The notes below the pieces were generated by a model that worked only from the letters and a program-made list of their open reading frames with translations, did no database searches and was not told the DNA's origin. A stretch of DNA of 64,000 nucleotides, from NCBI GenBank assembly GCA_964586235.1, contig CAZPIO010000023.1, forward strand, positions 4,472-68,471, given 5' to 3'. Positions 1 through 9,391 of this stretch are shown piece after piece; the first letter of the stretch is position 1; each line of letters opens with the position of its first letter. Origin of the DNA: JAUCQB01 sp964586235. Lineage in GTDB: Bacteria; Planctomycetota; Phycisphaerae; UBA1845; PWPN01. The position numbers were made by a program, and so were the translations under genes.

Positions 1-678
1 CGGGCCGCCTGCGCGTCGAATCTGCATCAGCAGGGTCTGGGCATGTACTCGTACGCCAACGACAATCGGGCTTTTCTGCCGTGGCGGGGATGGTTCTCCT
101 ACGATATCTCCGAGAGTCGTCACGAGGCGTACGGCGGCGCGGGAACCGATAAGGTTCTGGTGAATCTCGCCCTTCTGATCGGCAAGCATGTAGGCAAAGA
201 CTGGGATATCCTGTATTGCCCCTGTACCCTCGAGCTGTATCGTGACAGCAAGTCGGGGCTCCCGTCATTGTGGGATCCGGCATATCCGTTCTCGCACGGC
301 GGCTACAACTACGCCCTGCCCATGGGCAAGCGCGTCGGCGCCCCCAAAATGGATCTGGACGTGTATCCCAGGGACCTCAGCAAGCTGGACGGCAACTGGG
401 TCAACGCCCTGGCCGAGGGTGCTCCTCCCGAAGCGATTGACCCGTCCGGCAACGTCGATCTCGTCAAGATGATGCCTCGACGGCCGCAGGTGCTGGTGAT
501 GGATTTCGTCATCGGCGGCGGCAAGACGCTGCACCCGGGCGGCATCAACGCCCTCTTCAGCGACGGCCACGCCAAGTTCGTGAAGTACGCCGACCTGCCG
601 ACGGGCGGAGGCGGCGTCGGTGGCAGCGGCAGCATGAGTTCCTTTGAACTCTGGCAGTACGCCACCGCTCGTCCGTGA
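1..678 (+). CDS. Prepilin-like H-X9-DG protein, 3' part (5' end outside window)
   Basis: The reading frame is open from base 1 and ends with a stop at 676-678, so the N-terminus lies outside the window. The visible part begins with ACASNLHQQGLGMYSYANDN, the segment that normally follows the hydrophobic leader of planctomycete type II secretion/prepilin-like proteins. The C-terminal HPGGINALFSDGH fits the H-x9-DG signature of this group. These proteins are thought to be processed by a prepilin peptidase and to sit at the cell surface or in pseudopilus-like structures; their exact role is unknown. It converges with the debranching-enzyme gene. The two complete relatives at 41394 and 42592 are only distantly similar. 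Family assignment is confident, function is not. Confidence 0.85.
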   Translation, partial: RAACASNLHQQGLGMYSYANDNRAFLPWRGWFSYDISESRHEAYGGAGTDKVLVNLALLIGKHVGKDWDILYCPCTLELYRDSKSGLPSLWDPAYPFSHGGYNYALPMGKRVGAPKMDLDVYPRDLSKLDGNWVNALAEGAPPEAIDPSGNVDLVKMMPRRPQVLVMDFVIGGGKTLHPGGINALFSDGHAKFVKYADLPTGGGGVGGSGSMSSFELWQYATARP

Positions 679-815
679 CTCCCCGGCCTTCAAGCAGCTC
701 ATGTCTGTGAGGTCAAACCGAGTTCTCACACGCCTGAAGCAAAGACACGGACGGCCCCGTCTCGGCCCTTCGCACCTCCGCGCATGGCAGCCGAAGCGCC
801 TGCTTCGCCCGGACC

Positions 816-2861
816 TCAACCCGGCACGGGTTCGGTCATCCGCCAGGCGCGCAGTACTTCCGCGACGCTCCATGCCTGGGCTATGCAGCCGCGCGGCGTG
901 TGGGGAGGTTCGGCATCGAAGATCTCGCTGACCGAGCCGATCCCGGCTTCGTCAAGATGCTTGACAAGCGGGGTCAGCAGCTTGCGCATCTTGACCTTTG
1001 CCTCCGGGGCAAAACCGTGAACGCGCAGATAGGCCTCGACGTACGGTCCGATGAGCCAGCCCCACACCGTGCCCTGGTGGTAAACGCTGTCCCGCTGATA
1101 GGGATTGCCCTGGTACCGTCCGGCGTAGGCCGGGTGCCTCTGGCACAGTGAACGCAGGCCGTACGGAGTGAGCAGTCGGCTTTCAATGATCGAAAGAACC
1201 CCGCGCTGCTGGTCGCGCTTCAGCGGCGAATGCGGCAGGCTCACGGCGAAGATCTGGTTCGGACGGACGGCGGGATCGCCCCAGCTATCGCGGACCACGT
1301 CGTAGAGACACCCGCACTTGTCGTTCCAGAAGGCCTGAACAAACGCCCGCTCGAAGCTCGCGGCCATCTCCGCATAGCAAGCCGCCTTGGCGGCATTGTG
1401 ACCGGCCGTCCGCTGCGACAGTATTCGCAGGGCGTGGTACCACAGCGCGTTGATCTCGACCGGCTTGCCATGGCGCGGTGTGAAGACGGTGTCGCCGCAC
1501 TTGGCGTCCATCCAGGTCAATTGAGTCGATGGGTCGCCGCAGGAGATGAGCCCATCCTTGTCCATGCGGATATTGAAGCGCGTCCCGGCGGCAAAGGCAT
1601 CGACCACATTCTCGCATGCCGGACCCAGCCGGTCCTGCCAGGCAGCCCGGTCGCCGCTGGCCGCGACGTAGGCGTCGGCCGCATGGACGAACCAGAGGCT
1701 TGCGTCCACGCTGTTGTAATCACGGCCGTTGCCGTAGTCGCTGAATCGGTTGGGAATCAACCCATCCTGCTGGGCCGACGCGAAGACATCGAGCACCTGC
1801 CTCGCTTCGGGAAATCGGCCGGTCTCCAGCAGCAGCCCGGGCAGCGCGATGAACGTGTCCCGCCCCCAGTCCCCGAACCAGTGATAACCAGCCAGGATGG
1901 TCGTCAGACTGGGCCCCTCCTCGCGATGCCGGGTGACGACGAACGCCCCGGCGGCCTCCGTGAGCCGGTCGTCCACCGTCGTCGGCGCAGGCGGCAACGC
2001 TGCATCAACGCTTTGCGCCGGTCGCGGTTGCGGCCTGGCCGAAAAGTCGCGCGTGAAGTCCGCGGCCGCACGGAACTCGATGTCAAGCGTCCCCGTGCCG
2101 GCCACCCTGAACCAGCCGGGGACAAAAAGGTCCTCGTTGCGATCGAGGCCGCGGGCGGCTTCCTCGCGATGGACAAAGCTCCGCCACCAGCCTGGCTGCC
2201 GCTCGAAGCGCACGGGAGAATCCTGTCCGCACTGCCGAACACTCAGCCAGACGCGCGGCCCGGTGCTGAAGGCGTCGACCCCGACAAGGTCGTCGACCTC
2301 GGTGATCGGATAGCTGCCGTCAAATGCGCGGGTCAGAGCGTGGAAATCCCGCATGGCCAGGAATGGCAGCAGGTTGAGCGACAGGGCGGTCCCCGGTGCG
2401 GCCTCCAGCCGATAACGGATCGACACCTCGTCACAATCCCGCATGAGGGCGACCACCTTTGTCAGACGGGCGTCGCCAATGGCGTAGCGAAATCGAGCCC
2501 AAGGCAGGACCGCATTGCTGCTCGCGGAAAAGTCGACCAGATGCTGATAGCCCTGCGGGTGGAACGCCTGGTTGAACTCGAATGCGGCCAGCTCCGCGAA
2601 CTGACCGTTCAAGCCAACCCGTTCGAGCACTTCCGACAGAAAAAGCCATCTCTCCAGGGGAGGACGGGCGGCCGCCACCAGCAGGCCGTGATACCGTCTC
2701 GTCGGGACGCCCGCCAGGGTGCTGGAGGCATATCCCCCGCGGCCGTTGGCGATGAGCCATTCCTTCCTCAGCAGCGCCTCAAGGCCACCTGAAAGCAGCG
2801 TTGGTGCATTCTGAGCCGGCATTGCATCTCGATACGCAGCGTCAAGGACGGCCGTTCCCAT
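816..2861 (-). CDS. Glycogen debranching enzyme (amylo-alpha-1,6-glucosidase family)
   Basis: 681 residues, the usual length for bacterial amylo-alpha-1,6-glucosidase-type enzymes (GH133-like). The N-terminal domain (about residues 25-290) opens with the typical KEWLIANGRGGYASST and RRYHGLL segments. The C-terminal (alpha/alpha)6-type catalytic domain follows, with GYHWFGDWGRDT at 325-336 containing the conserved acidic residues. It should remove alpha-1,6 branches in glycogen or related glucans in the cytoplasm; there is no signal peptide. The start at 2861 follows a GGGGG stretch, and a second Met lies at 2822. An extended -10 box sits 33-41 bases upstream of the start. It appears to be a single-gene transcript, convergent with the gene at 1-678. 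Confidence 0.9.
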   Translation of the reverse strand: MGTAVLDAAYRDAMPAQNAPTLLSGGLEALLRKEWLIANGRGGYASSTLAGVPTRRYHGLLVAAARPPLERWLFLSEVLERVGLNGQFAELAAFEFNQAFHPQGYQHLVDFSASSNAVLPWARFRYAIGDARLTKVVALMRDCDEVSIRYRLEAAPGTALSLNLLPFLAMRDFHALTRAFDGSYPITEVDDLVGVDAFSTGPRVWLSVRQCGQDSPVRFERQPGWWRSFVHREEAARGLDRNEDLFVPGWFRVAGTGTLDIEFRAAADFTRDFSARPQPRPAQSVDAALPPAPTTVDDRLTEAAGAFVVTRHREEGPSLTTILAGYHWFGDWGRDTFIALPGLLLETGRFPEARQVLDVFASAQQDGLIPNRFSDYGNGRDYNSVDASLWFVHAADAYVAASGDRAAWQDRLGPACENVVDAFAAGTRFNIRMDKDGLISCGDPSTQLTWMDAKCGDTVFTPRHGKPVEINALWYHALRILSQRTAGHNAAKAACYAEMAASFERAFVQAFWNDKCGCLYDVVRDSWGDPAVRPNQIFAVSLPHSPLKRDQQRGVLSIIESRLLTPYGLRSLCQRHPAYAGRYQGNPYQRDSVYHQGTVWGWLIGPYVEAYLRVHGFAPEAKVKMRKLLTPLVKHLDEAGIGSVSEIFDAEPPHTPRGCIAQAWSVAEVLRAWRMTEPVPG

Positions 2862-2893
2862 TGCGCCCCCGAATCCAAGGCAAGTGCGACCGT

Positions 2894-2902
2894 ATTATAG
2901 CA
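2894..2902 (-). promoter_or_regulatory. Extended -10 promoter for the debranching enzyme
   Basis: On the minus strand the sequence reads TGCTATAAT, a perfect TATAAT preceded by the TGn extension. The hexamer 17 bases further upstream (ACTAGG) is a poor -35, which is typical when an extended -10 is present. Predicted transcription start near 2887 would give a leader of about 26 bases before the ATG at 2861. Confidence 0.55.
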
Positions 2903-3538
2903 CTGCCCGCCCTACCCCTAGTATCGGCACCCGACCCTCGTTGGCCTGATCCATTGCGGAGAATACCCCTTGTCGCGCGGCAGCCCGAGCCGCCGACCGT
3001 CCCAGCGGATCCGTCAACCAAGCCCCCAAGCCATCCGATTCCGCTGGAAAGCTCCCCGCCGATGTCTGCGGAAGCTGTACTCCAGAGAGAACCTGTTGAA
3101 GACATCGGCAACCCCATCGTCTGTCTCCCGTAGGAAACGCCCAGGAGCCGCAATTCCTGCCAGATACCTCTGTGGAATAGCAGAATCCCATCGGAGAACC
3201 TCGCCCTCAAGGACCGCTTCCACTCGCGCTCAAGGGTGTGATCGCCTCCGACCAGACGTCCCGCCGAGATCGTGCTGCACAGCGAGGCTTCGCTGTCCTT
3301 ACGCCAGCCAGTCCGCCCGTAGGGCAACGACGAACGCCAAAACTCCGCCCTCCTTGACCGCCCGTTGACTGGGGCGGCCTGCCGACGTCGTCAGTAAGAA
3401 TCGCTTAACTGTCTCTGTAGGAGTGAGTTAACAACGGGACGGGTGACCGGGGAGCAGCCGCATGGCCAAGTTGATGTGTCCAGAGTCAGCCAAACGCTGC
3501 CAGAAGCCAGGAGACGGATTGACGTCATTCGGGGGAAT
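2903..3538. other. Intergenic region without a recognisable gene
   Basis: About 640 bases between the debranching-enzyme promoter and the tRNA. Several frames are open for 60-160 codons on both strands, but none has a recognisable domain or a convincing ribosome-binding site. No clear terminator or repeat is visible. It may be decayed coding DNA, but nothing identifies what it was. Confidence 0.4.
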
Positions 3539-3622
3539 TGCGGATGAGAGGAGTCGAACCTCCACGGGGTTGCCCCCACAAGGACCTGAACCTTGCGCGT
3601 CTGCCAGTTCCGCCACATCCGC
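3539..3622 (-). tRNA. tRNA-Leu (anticodon CAG)
   Basis: The minus strand folds as a class II tRNA: acceptor arm GCGGATG pairing with CATCCGC, the D-arm segment TGGCGGAACTGGCAGACGC typical of tRNA-Leu, anticodon stem CAAGG/CCTTG with loop TTCAGGT (anticodon CAG), a long variable arm GGGGGCAACCCC, and T-arm GGAGG-TTCGACT-CCTCT. The discriminator is A at 3539 and the CCA end is not encoded (AATTCC follows). Length is 84 nt. Confidence 0.97.
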
Positions 3623-3639
3623 AGCGATTACAGAGACTT

Positions 3640-3668
3640 ATTTAACGCGGACGGCCGGTCCTTGTCAA
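3640..3668 (-). promoter_or_regulatory. Promoter of tRNA-Leu
   Basis: Minus strand: perfect -35 TTGACA (3663-3668), 17-base spacer, -10 TTAAAT (3640-3645). The predicted start lies about 10 bases before the mature tRNA 5' end at 3622, a sensible short leader. Confidence 0.6.
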
Positions 3669-3766
3669 CCAGGTTTGCCCAGGGCAGACTCGTTCCGGGC
3701 AGGTTTGCCGGCCGTCCGAGAACACAAGCCGGGACCGCATATTTCCGATGCCTCATATGGTGCCTT

Positions 3767-4732
3767 ATGCGGGAGTCGGCCGTAACGAATGCCCTGACCA
3801 TCGACCTTGAGGATTGGCCTCAGGCCGTCCTCGATCCCTCTCTGCCGGTCACCCGTCGCGTCGTCGGCAACGTTGGGCGGCTGCTCGACTTCCTGGACCG
3901 GCGGCAGGTCAAGGCCACGTTCTTTGCCTTGGGCAAGGTTTGCGAATGCTTTCCCCAGTTGCTCCCGCGGATCGATGCGGCCGGCCACGAGATCGCCTCG
4001 CACGGTTACGGTCACGAGTTGCTTCACCACCTGAGCCCGGACCAGTTCAGGAGCGACCTGAGGCGGTCAATTGAGATCATCGAATCGCAGATCGGCCAAC
4101 GGCCCGCGGGTTACCGTGCTCCGGCGTTTTCGATCACCGCCAGAACACGATGGGCAGGTCCCATTCTCGCGGAGCTCGGCTTTCGCTACAGCTCCAGCAT
4201 CTTCCCGGTCCGCAAGAAGCGCTACGGCATCCCTGACGCCCCCCGCGTGCCCCATCGCTGGCCCGATTGCCCGCTGGTGGAGTTCCCGCTGGCAACACTG
4301 CGAGTGCTCGGAGCCAACATTCCCGTCTGCGGTGGCGGTTACCTGCGGCTGTTCCCAGGCTGGGTCCATGCCCAGGCCATCCGCCGCCTCAACGCCGCCG
4401 GCCACCCGGCGGTCCTCTACCTGCACCCTTACGAGTTCGCCCCCGACGAGGTGCGTGGTTTCAGGAATTCCGGATTCCAGTTCCCGACCCGGCGCTATCT
4501 GATGCAATCTCTCTGGCGCGCCCGTGTCCCGCTCCGCCTGGAGCGGCTTCTGGCGGGCTTCCCCTTTGCTCCCATACAGCAAGTGTTGGACGCCCGCTCT
4601 CCGGCCGCTGCCCGGCCGCAGGACTACCCCGCTCCTCTCCCCGCCAACACCTCGGCACTCCCCCGTTTGTCACCGGGCTGGCAGGTCCCTTCGGACGGGG
4701 GCGAGCAGCCAGGTCCTATCCTGCAAACCTGA
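3767..4732 (+). CDS. Polysaccharide deacetylase (NodB domain, PEP-CTERM/XrtA-type)
   Basis: About 321 residues from the ATG at 3767; the open frame extends upstream through the tRNA, so this is the first sensible start. NodB-type motifs are in order: TIDLEDW (metal-binding Asp), SHGYGHELLHHL (His pair), YRAPAFSI (RxP motif) and LYLHPYEF near the C-terminus. The arrangement, including the C-terminal DUF3473-like part, matches deacetylases that accompany exopolysaccharide loci of the XrtA/PEP-CTERM type. It should remove N-acetyl groups from an amino-sugar polymer. No signal peptide is obvious. No ribosome-binding site is evident at this start. No exosortase gene is in the window. It sits beside the downstream end of the polysaccharide locus and could act on that glycan. 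Confidence 0.82.
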   Translation: MRESAVTNALTIDLEDWPQAVLDPSLPVTRRVVGNVGRLLDFLDRRQVKATFFALGKVCECFPQLLPRIDAAGHEIASHGYGHELLHHLSPDQFRSDLRRSIEIIESQIGQRPAGYRAPAFSITARTRWAGPILAELGFRYSSSIFPVRKKRYGIPDAPRVPHRWPDCPLVEFPLATLRVLGANIPVCGGGYLRLFPGWVHAQAIRRLNAAGHPAVLYLHPYEFAPDEVRGFRNSGFQFPTRRYLMQSLWRARVPLRLERLLAGFPFAPIQQVLDARSPAAARPQDYPAPLPANTSALPRLSPGWQVPSDGGEQPGPILQT

Positions 4733-4940
4733 AATTGACCCGGCAGACACCCGCCTCAGCAAGCACGGCCTCTTGCATTGCCTTGTCTATAGAACTATAA
4801 GAAGGATGCGCAGGAGGAACATAGAACGGATCGCATTAGAGTCTCATCCAGGAGCCCGTTGCCGGCAAGGTGTCCGAGACCCGATAATCTCGAGACAGCA
4901 GAGCCAGCCAGGCAGCGATAAGCATCGCCGAGCGCCGCCC

Positions 4941-5104
4941 TTACGGTACCACAATCCCGGTTGATGTCCGATAGTCCAGAAGCTGCCGGCCCGTCAGGCC
5001 GCTGAGAGTTACGGGACCCGTCCGACGGCCACGCAGCTCCACATATTCTCCCCAGATTCCCCAGTCGTTATTGCCCGAAACCATTTCGTATTCTACATCT
5101 TCTG
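4941..5104 (-). pseudogene. C-terminal remnant of an unidentified protein
   Basis: The minus-strand frame ending at 4941 encodes about 52 residues with the composition of a real protein (for example NNDWGIWGEYVELRG and LTGRQLLDYRTSTG) and then a stop, but the upstream part of the frame runs into the start region of the plus-strand lyase gene and loses that character. No start codon with a ribosome-binding site precedes it. This looks like the tail of a secreted or sugar-binding protein whose front was lost. The adjacent stretch 4733-4940 holds nothing recognisable. The family is not identified. Confidence 0.35.
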
Positions 5105-5180
5105 ATGGAAAGCAACGCCGTCTGGCAGCCGCTCTGTCGACTTGGCGGTTCGCCGCAGCACGGATTGGGGGGGAACAGGG

Positions 5181-8100
5181 ATGACAGGCAATCGCACTGC
5201 GCCGTCCATATCTGCGGGACATCGGTCACGACGAACTCACAGGCGCCTTCGTTGCTCGTATGCAACTGCGGGCGGTCCTCTCTCTCCATCTGTCGTCGTT
5301 CCACTGTGCCGGTGTCTGGCGTGCTGCCTGCTCCTGGCCTTGTGTCTGGGACAATCATGCAGCCTCGGTCCTGCGAGCGATCACGGTGGCCTTGGCGGCG
5401 ATGTGATCGGCTACCACCCCGACCAACCTCCGAGCGGAGGCTCGCCCGGCGATGTGATCAATCCGGCCGGCGGCGACGGCACTGGATCGCTTATCGTCGA
5501 AGCCGGCGAGCCGCTGACTGTGCTGGAGGGGCAGCAGGTGATCCTGCAGGGCGTCGCCTCTGGCGGCACGGCCGGCGCCACCCTCAGCTACCAATGGACG
5601 CAGATCGCCGGCCTCAGCGTGCTGCTCACCGGCACCAGCACTCTGACAGCGGGCTTCACCGCCCCGACCGTGCTCGCCGACTCTCTGCTGACCTTTCAGC
5701 TCACGGTCTCGGATGGCAGCTTCACCGCGACGGATACGGTGGACGTTATCGTCGTCCGCGCGTTCTCTCCGCAACTCGCGGTCATGGCCACCCCGACACA
5801 AGGTCCGGCGCCGCTCCAGGTCACCCTGACCGTCCAGTCGGCAACGAGTTCGCCCCTGCCGGAGGGAACCTACACATGGGATTTCAACGACCAGACGCCG
5901 GCCGCGGAAGGCACGAGTGTAACCCACGTCTTCCAGAACCCTGGTTCGTACGCGGTGAAGCTATGCCTGACCATGCCGCCGCCTCAAAGCCCCGAGCCGG
6001 CCTGTACCGAAATCATGATCACGGTCACGGCACCGACCGCCGGCCTGCGCCAGCCCCAGTGGCCGTTGAAGACCTCTCGTTCGCTTTACACGAATGATCA
6101 GATCACCCAGTTGCGTCTCTTGGCGGCATCAAACCCGACCGCGATGGCGGTTCGCAACTCCATTGTCCACCAGGCCGACCAGTGGACCGGCTTCTCCAAC
6201 GAGCAACTGCGAGATCTGCTGCCCGACTCGCGCGTTTGCCGAGATTGGGACGTATCTGCCAAGGGCTGCCCCGTACACGGCACCGCTGTTTACCAGTATG
6301 GAACATACCCATGGAAGCTGCATCCCACAGATCGCTTCAAGGTCATCTGCCCTGTCGGCGGAGAGGTCTACCCCAGCAACGATTTCGACGCCTATTACCA
6401 AAGCGGGATGACGAACCCCAGCCTCCTGACGGGTAAGTACATCGACAGCGGTCGCGGCTATGTGGGCCCTGACGGCGAAAAGTACTGGTTCGTCGCCTAT
6501 GCCTGTCACTGGCACTGGCGAAATGAATGGCTGCCGGCTGTAAATCGTTTGGCACGAGCTTATGCTCTGACGGGAAAGCGAGTATATGCCGAGAAGGCTA
6601 TCGTCATGCTCGACCGTATCGCGGAGGTCTACCCGGGCATGGACTACAACCGCCAGTCAAGATATGCGGAACTGGTTGGGATCTACAAGGGGAAGATCCT
6701 CATGACGGTCTGGGAGACCTTCACCCTTCGCGACCTCGCCGTCGCCTACGAACTCATCTTCGATGCGCTCACGGGCAGCAACCCTGTCTCACTTCCCTGG
6801 CGTTCCTCCCAACAGATCAGAGCCAACATCGAAGCAAATCTGCTCGAAGAAGGCATTGATGCCATCGCCCGCAAAGACATCATCGGCAACTTCGGGATGC
6901 ATCAGCACGCCCTTATCAACACAGCGATTGTTCGGCACAACGGACCGACCTCCGCACTGCTTGCAGGCGTTTTCACCAACACTGGCGATCAGCTCGAAAA
7001 CGAGGGTCTAAACTACGCACTGTGGAATCTGGTTTACAAGGACGGAATGCCGCATGAGACTTCACCCTCCTACTGCTCGTACTGGGTGGACGCCATCACA
7101 CAGTTTGGAGCCCCTTTGTTGGCAACGAACATCAACCTGTTTGAGGACCCCAAACTGAAACTGATGCTCGAGAGTCCGCTCCGCATGCTCTGTGCGGGCC
7201 GGTTCACTCCGGCAAACGGGGACGCCGGCAGCATCGACGACGGGTGGATCGTACCGACCGCCGCCACATACAGAGCTGCATACCGCCAGCTCCACCAACC
7301 TGAGTTCGCCTGGGCGCTTCAGCAGATGGGTGGCCTGACCAACGGCCTCATGCCCGAATTCGAGAGCTGTCTTCAAGGCCCCTTCGATCTTGCCCAGTTC
7401 GAGTCCGACGCAACCTTCTATGGCTACCGCCTCCGGAGCCGGCTTCTCGACGGATACGGCATGTCCATTCTGAACAACCTGGCCGATGAGACGGCTGTGT
7501 CCGTCTACTACGGTGTGCGTGGCGGACACGGACATAGCGATCGCCTGAACATGGAGTTGTTCGCTAAACAGAGACGAGCATCACCGGATCTCGGATATCC
7601 AGACCAAAAGAACGGGTATATCTCCGGCATCTACAGTTGGTCGAACAACACCATCAGCCACAACACCCTGCTGGTGGACGATCGCAGGCAGGACGGCAAC
7701 ATCGCAGGCAGAGTCCTGCGGTTTCATGAGAGCCCGACGGTCCATGCTGTGGACATCGATGCCACCGGCACTTACGCTCAGGCCGATGTATACCGCCGGA
7801 CACTTGTTCTGGTCGACGTCGATCACGACAACTCTTACCTGGTGGACGTCTTCCGCGCCCGCGGTGGCGACAAGCACGTCCTGAGCATCCATGGCCCGGA
7901 GGGGTCGTTCGCGATGTCAGGCGCGACGCTCTCCGCCCCTGTCACGCGAGGCACGCTGGCCGGCACAAACGTCACCTACGGCCAGCTCTACGACGATCCG
8001 GTTCTCGGTGCGCCCGGCTACGCGGGCCAATACTACAGGTACATGGGTAGCGGCTACTCGCACCTCTTCAATTGGCAGCATGCCGCACCGACTGGCCCGA

Positions 8101-9062
8101 TCGCGGCCCAGTGGCGCACATCGGACAATCTCGCCGGCCTTCGCGTGCATGTGCCGCCTCACGCTCAGCAGGATGTGATCGTCGCCGATGCGTACGTGTC
8201 ACCGCTTCGCCTGATCCCGACGATCCTCAAGTACATGCTGGTGCGCCGTTCCGCCGATGCATCCGGAAACACATTCGTCGCCGTCTGGGAACCAACCGGC
8301 AGTCAGTCTTTCATTCAGTCGGTGAGTCTGATCAGCGACCCTTCACTCGGTCAGGGCAGCGACCAGACCGTCGTATTGACAGTGCAGCGCGAGGGGGCAA
8401 CTGATACGATCGTCGTCTCTCCGGAGGCCGGCACGGCGTTGACGCTGCCATCGGGCTTATCCTGCGATTCGGCGGTCGCCGTAGCCACCGTCGCGAACGG
8501 CCAATTCACCCGGGGCTTTGCCGCCGGCGGCACCGGCCTGACGATGAACCAGCCGCCGATCCAGATCTCCGTCCCCGCGACGATCACAGGTTCAGTCTCC
8601 GCGGCCGACTACGATGGCAAGACGGTCACGGTCACTTGCGACTGGCCCGCAACCGATGCCCCGGCACTGGTGGGCAGGATGGTGCGGTTCTATAACGCCA
8701 GTCACTCCTGCATGTACCAGATTGCCTCGGCACGGGCCTCCGGCAACACACTGGTCCTGGGTCTTGAAGGCTCGGAGGTCTTCACCGGCCGCGTCAGCAT
8801 CCGGAGTGCCGATCCGTCGGCAGGCACGGTCACCACGCCGACCGAGGTCCCACACCCCACCAACCTCGCCGGCATGCGGTTGCTGACAGATGACTTGTCT
8901 GCTCAGGCACTGATCGTCTCAATGAGCACGACCGGTACCATTCAACTGGCCTCCGATGCCAACATGAGCCCATTCGCGGCCGGAATGCCATACTACGCAT
9001 GGGTGGCTGATTTCGGCCCCGGTGACAGAGTGGAGATTGAGAATTCTGTTTACGTACCCTGA
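5181..9062 (+). CDS. Secreted heparinase II/III-type polysaccharide lyase with Ig-like and PKD domains
   Basis: 1293 residues from the ATG at 5181, which has GGGGGAACAGGG just upstream; a TTG at 5142 is also in frame. A hydrophobic segment (LACCLLLALCLGQSC, near residue 60) looks like a signal peptide, possibly lipoprotein type though the lipobox is not canonical. An Ig/REJ-like domain (about 95-190) and a PKD domain (about 190-265, with YTWDFNDQTP) follow. Then come an alpha/alpha-toroid alginate-lyase-like region (about 310-640) and a heparinase II/III beta-sheet domain with GGHGHSDRLNMELFA. It should cleave uronic-acid-containing polysaccharide by beta-elimination outside the cytoplasm. 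The C-terminal 300 residues are beta-rich and unassigned. It lies next to the deacetylase and at the end of the glycan locus, so remodelling of that glycan is plausible. Confidence 0.82.
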   Translation: MTGNRTAPSISAGHRSRRTHRRLRCSYATAGGPLSPSVVVPLCRCLACCLLLALCLGQSCSLGPASDHGGLGGDVIGYHPDQPPSGGSPGDVINPAGGDGTGSLIVEAGEPLTVLEGQQVILQGVASGGTAGATLSYQWTQIAGLSVLLTGTSTLTAGFTAPTVLADSLLTFQLTVSDGSFTATDTVDVIVVRAFSPQLAVMATPTQGPAPLQVTLTVQSATSSPLPEGTYTWDFNDQTPAAEGTSVTHVFQNPGSYAVKLCLTMPPPQSPEPACTEIMITVTAPTAGLRQPQWPLKTSRSLYTNDQITQLRLLAASNPTAMAVRNSIVHQADQWTGFSNEQLRDLLPDSRVCRDWDVSAKGCPVHGTAVYQYGTYPWKLHPTDRFKVICPVGGEVYPSNDFDAYYQSGMTNPSLLTGKYIDSGRGYVGPDGEKYWFVAYACHWHWRNEWLPAVNRLARAYALTGKRVYAEKAIVMLDRIAEVYPGMDYNRQSRYAELVGIYKGKILMTVWETFTLRDLAVAYELIFDALTGSNPVSLPWRSSQQIRANIEANLLEEGIDAIARKDIIGNFGMHQHALINTAIVRHNGPTSALLAGVFTNTGDQLENEGLNYALWNLVYKDGMPHETSPSYCSYWVDAITQFGAPLLATNINLFEDPKLKLMLESPLRMLCAGRFTPANGDAGSIDDGWIVPTAATYRAAYRQLHQPEFAWALQQMGGLTNGLMPEFESCLQGPFDLAQFESDATFYGYRLRSRLLDGYGMSILNNLADETAVSVYYGVRGGHGHSDRLNMELFAKQRRASPDLGYPDQKNGYISGIYSWSNNTISHNTLLVDDRRQDGNIAGRVLRFHESPTVHAVDIDATGTYAQADVYRRTLVLVDVDHDNSYLVDVFRARGGDKHVLSIHGPEGSFAMSGATLSAPVTRGTLAGTNVTYGQLYDDPVLGAPGYAGQYYRYMGSGYSHLFNWQHAAPTGPIAAQWRTSDNLAGLRVHVPPHAQQDVIVADAYVSPLRLIPTILKYMLVRRSADASGNTFVAVWEPTGSQSFIQSVSLISDPSLGQGSDQTVVLTVQREGATDTIVVSPEAGTALTLPSGLSCDSAVAVATVANGQFTRGFAAGGTGLTMNQPPIQISVPATITGSVSAADYDGKTVTVTCDWPATDAPALVGRMVRFYNASHSCMYQIASARASGNTLVLGLEGSEVFTGRVSIRSADPSAGTVTTPTEVPHPTNLAGMRLLTDDLSAQALIVSMSTTGTIQLASDANMSPFAAGMPYYAWVADFGPGDRVEIENSVYVP

Positions 9063-9391
9063 ACAGAAGACGGGGTTGCGCTAGGCAACACGCGAACGGA
9101 GCCCATCTGGTTCGAGTACGGCCGACCACACGCGCAAAACGAATCCCGCCTATAGCCTGCTTTGCAGCTGGCTCTGGGCTCTTACCCGCATGGTCGCTGT
9201 GGTCGTAGGCACCGCAGACCGGCGTGAGGGGATGCTCAGCCTCAATCGGTTGCCGGCTTATCCCGTAGGAGCTTGCGCTCGTCGCGGTTACGCTTCGCCA
9301 AATGCCGATACATACAGATGAATACCCGCAGTCCGAGGAGGGAAAGCATGGTGACGACAAGAGGTCGCCGTACGGTACCGGCCTTGTCGTG
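9063..9391. other. Convergent intergenic region
   Basis: About 330 bases between the lyase gene and the end of the aminotransferase gene. A 35-codon minus-strand frame (9242-9349), hydrophobic first and basic later, could encode a tiny membrane peptide, but it lacks a good ribosome-binding site. No convincing terminator hairpin is visible. Confidence 0.3.

Noticed and set aside
1230..2792. 520-codon plus-strand open frame opposite the debranching enzyme
   Set aside because: It is an antisense shadow of a confident gene in GC-rich DNA; the translation is Arg/Pro/Gly-rich without any domain.
3014..3327. Gene in the gap before the tRNA
   Set aside because: Several frames are open but none has a recognisable motif, a good start or consistent protein-like composition.
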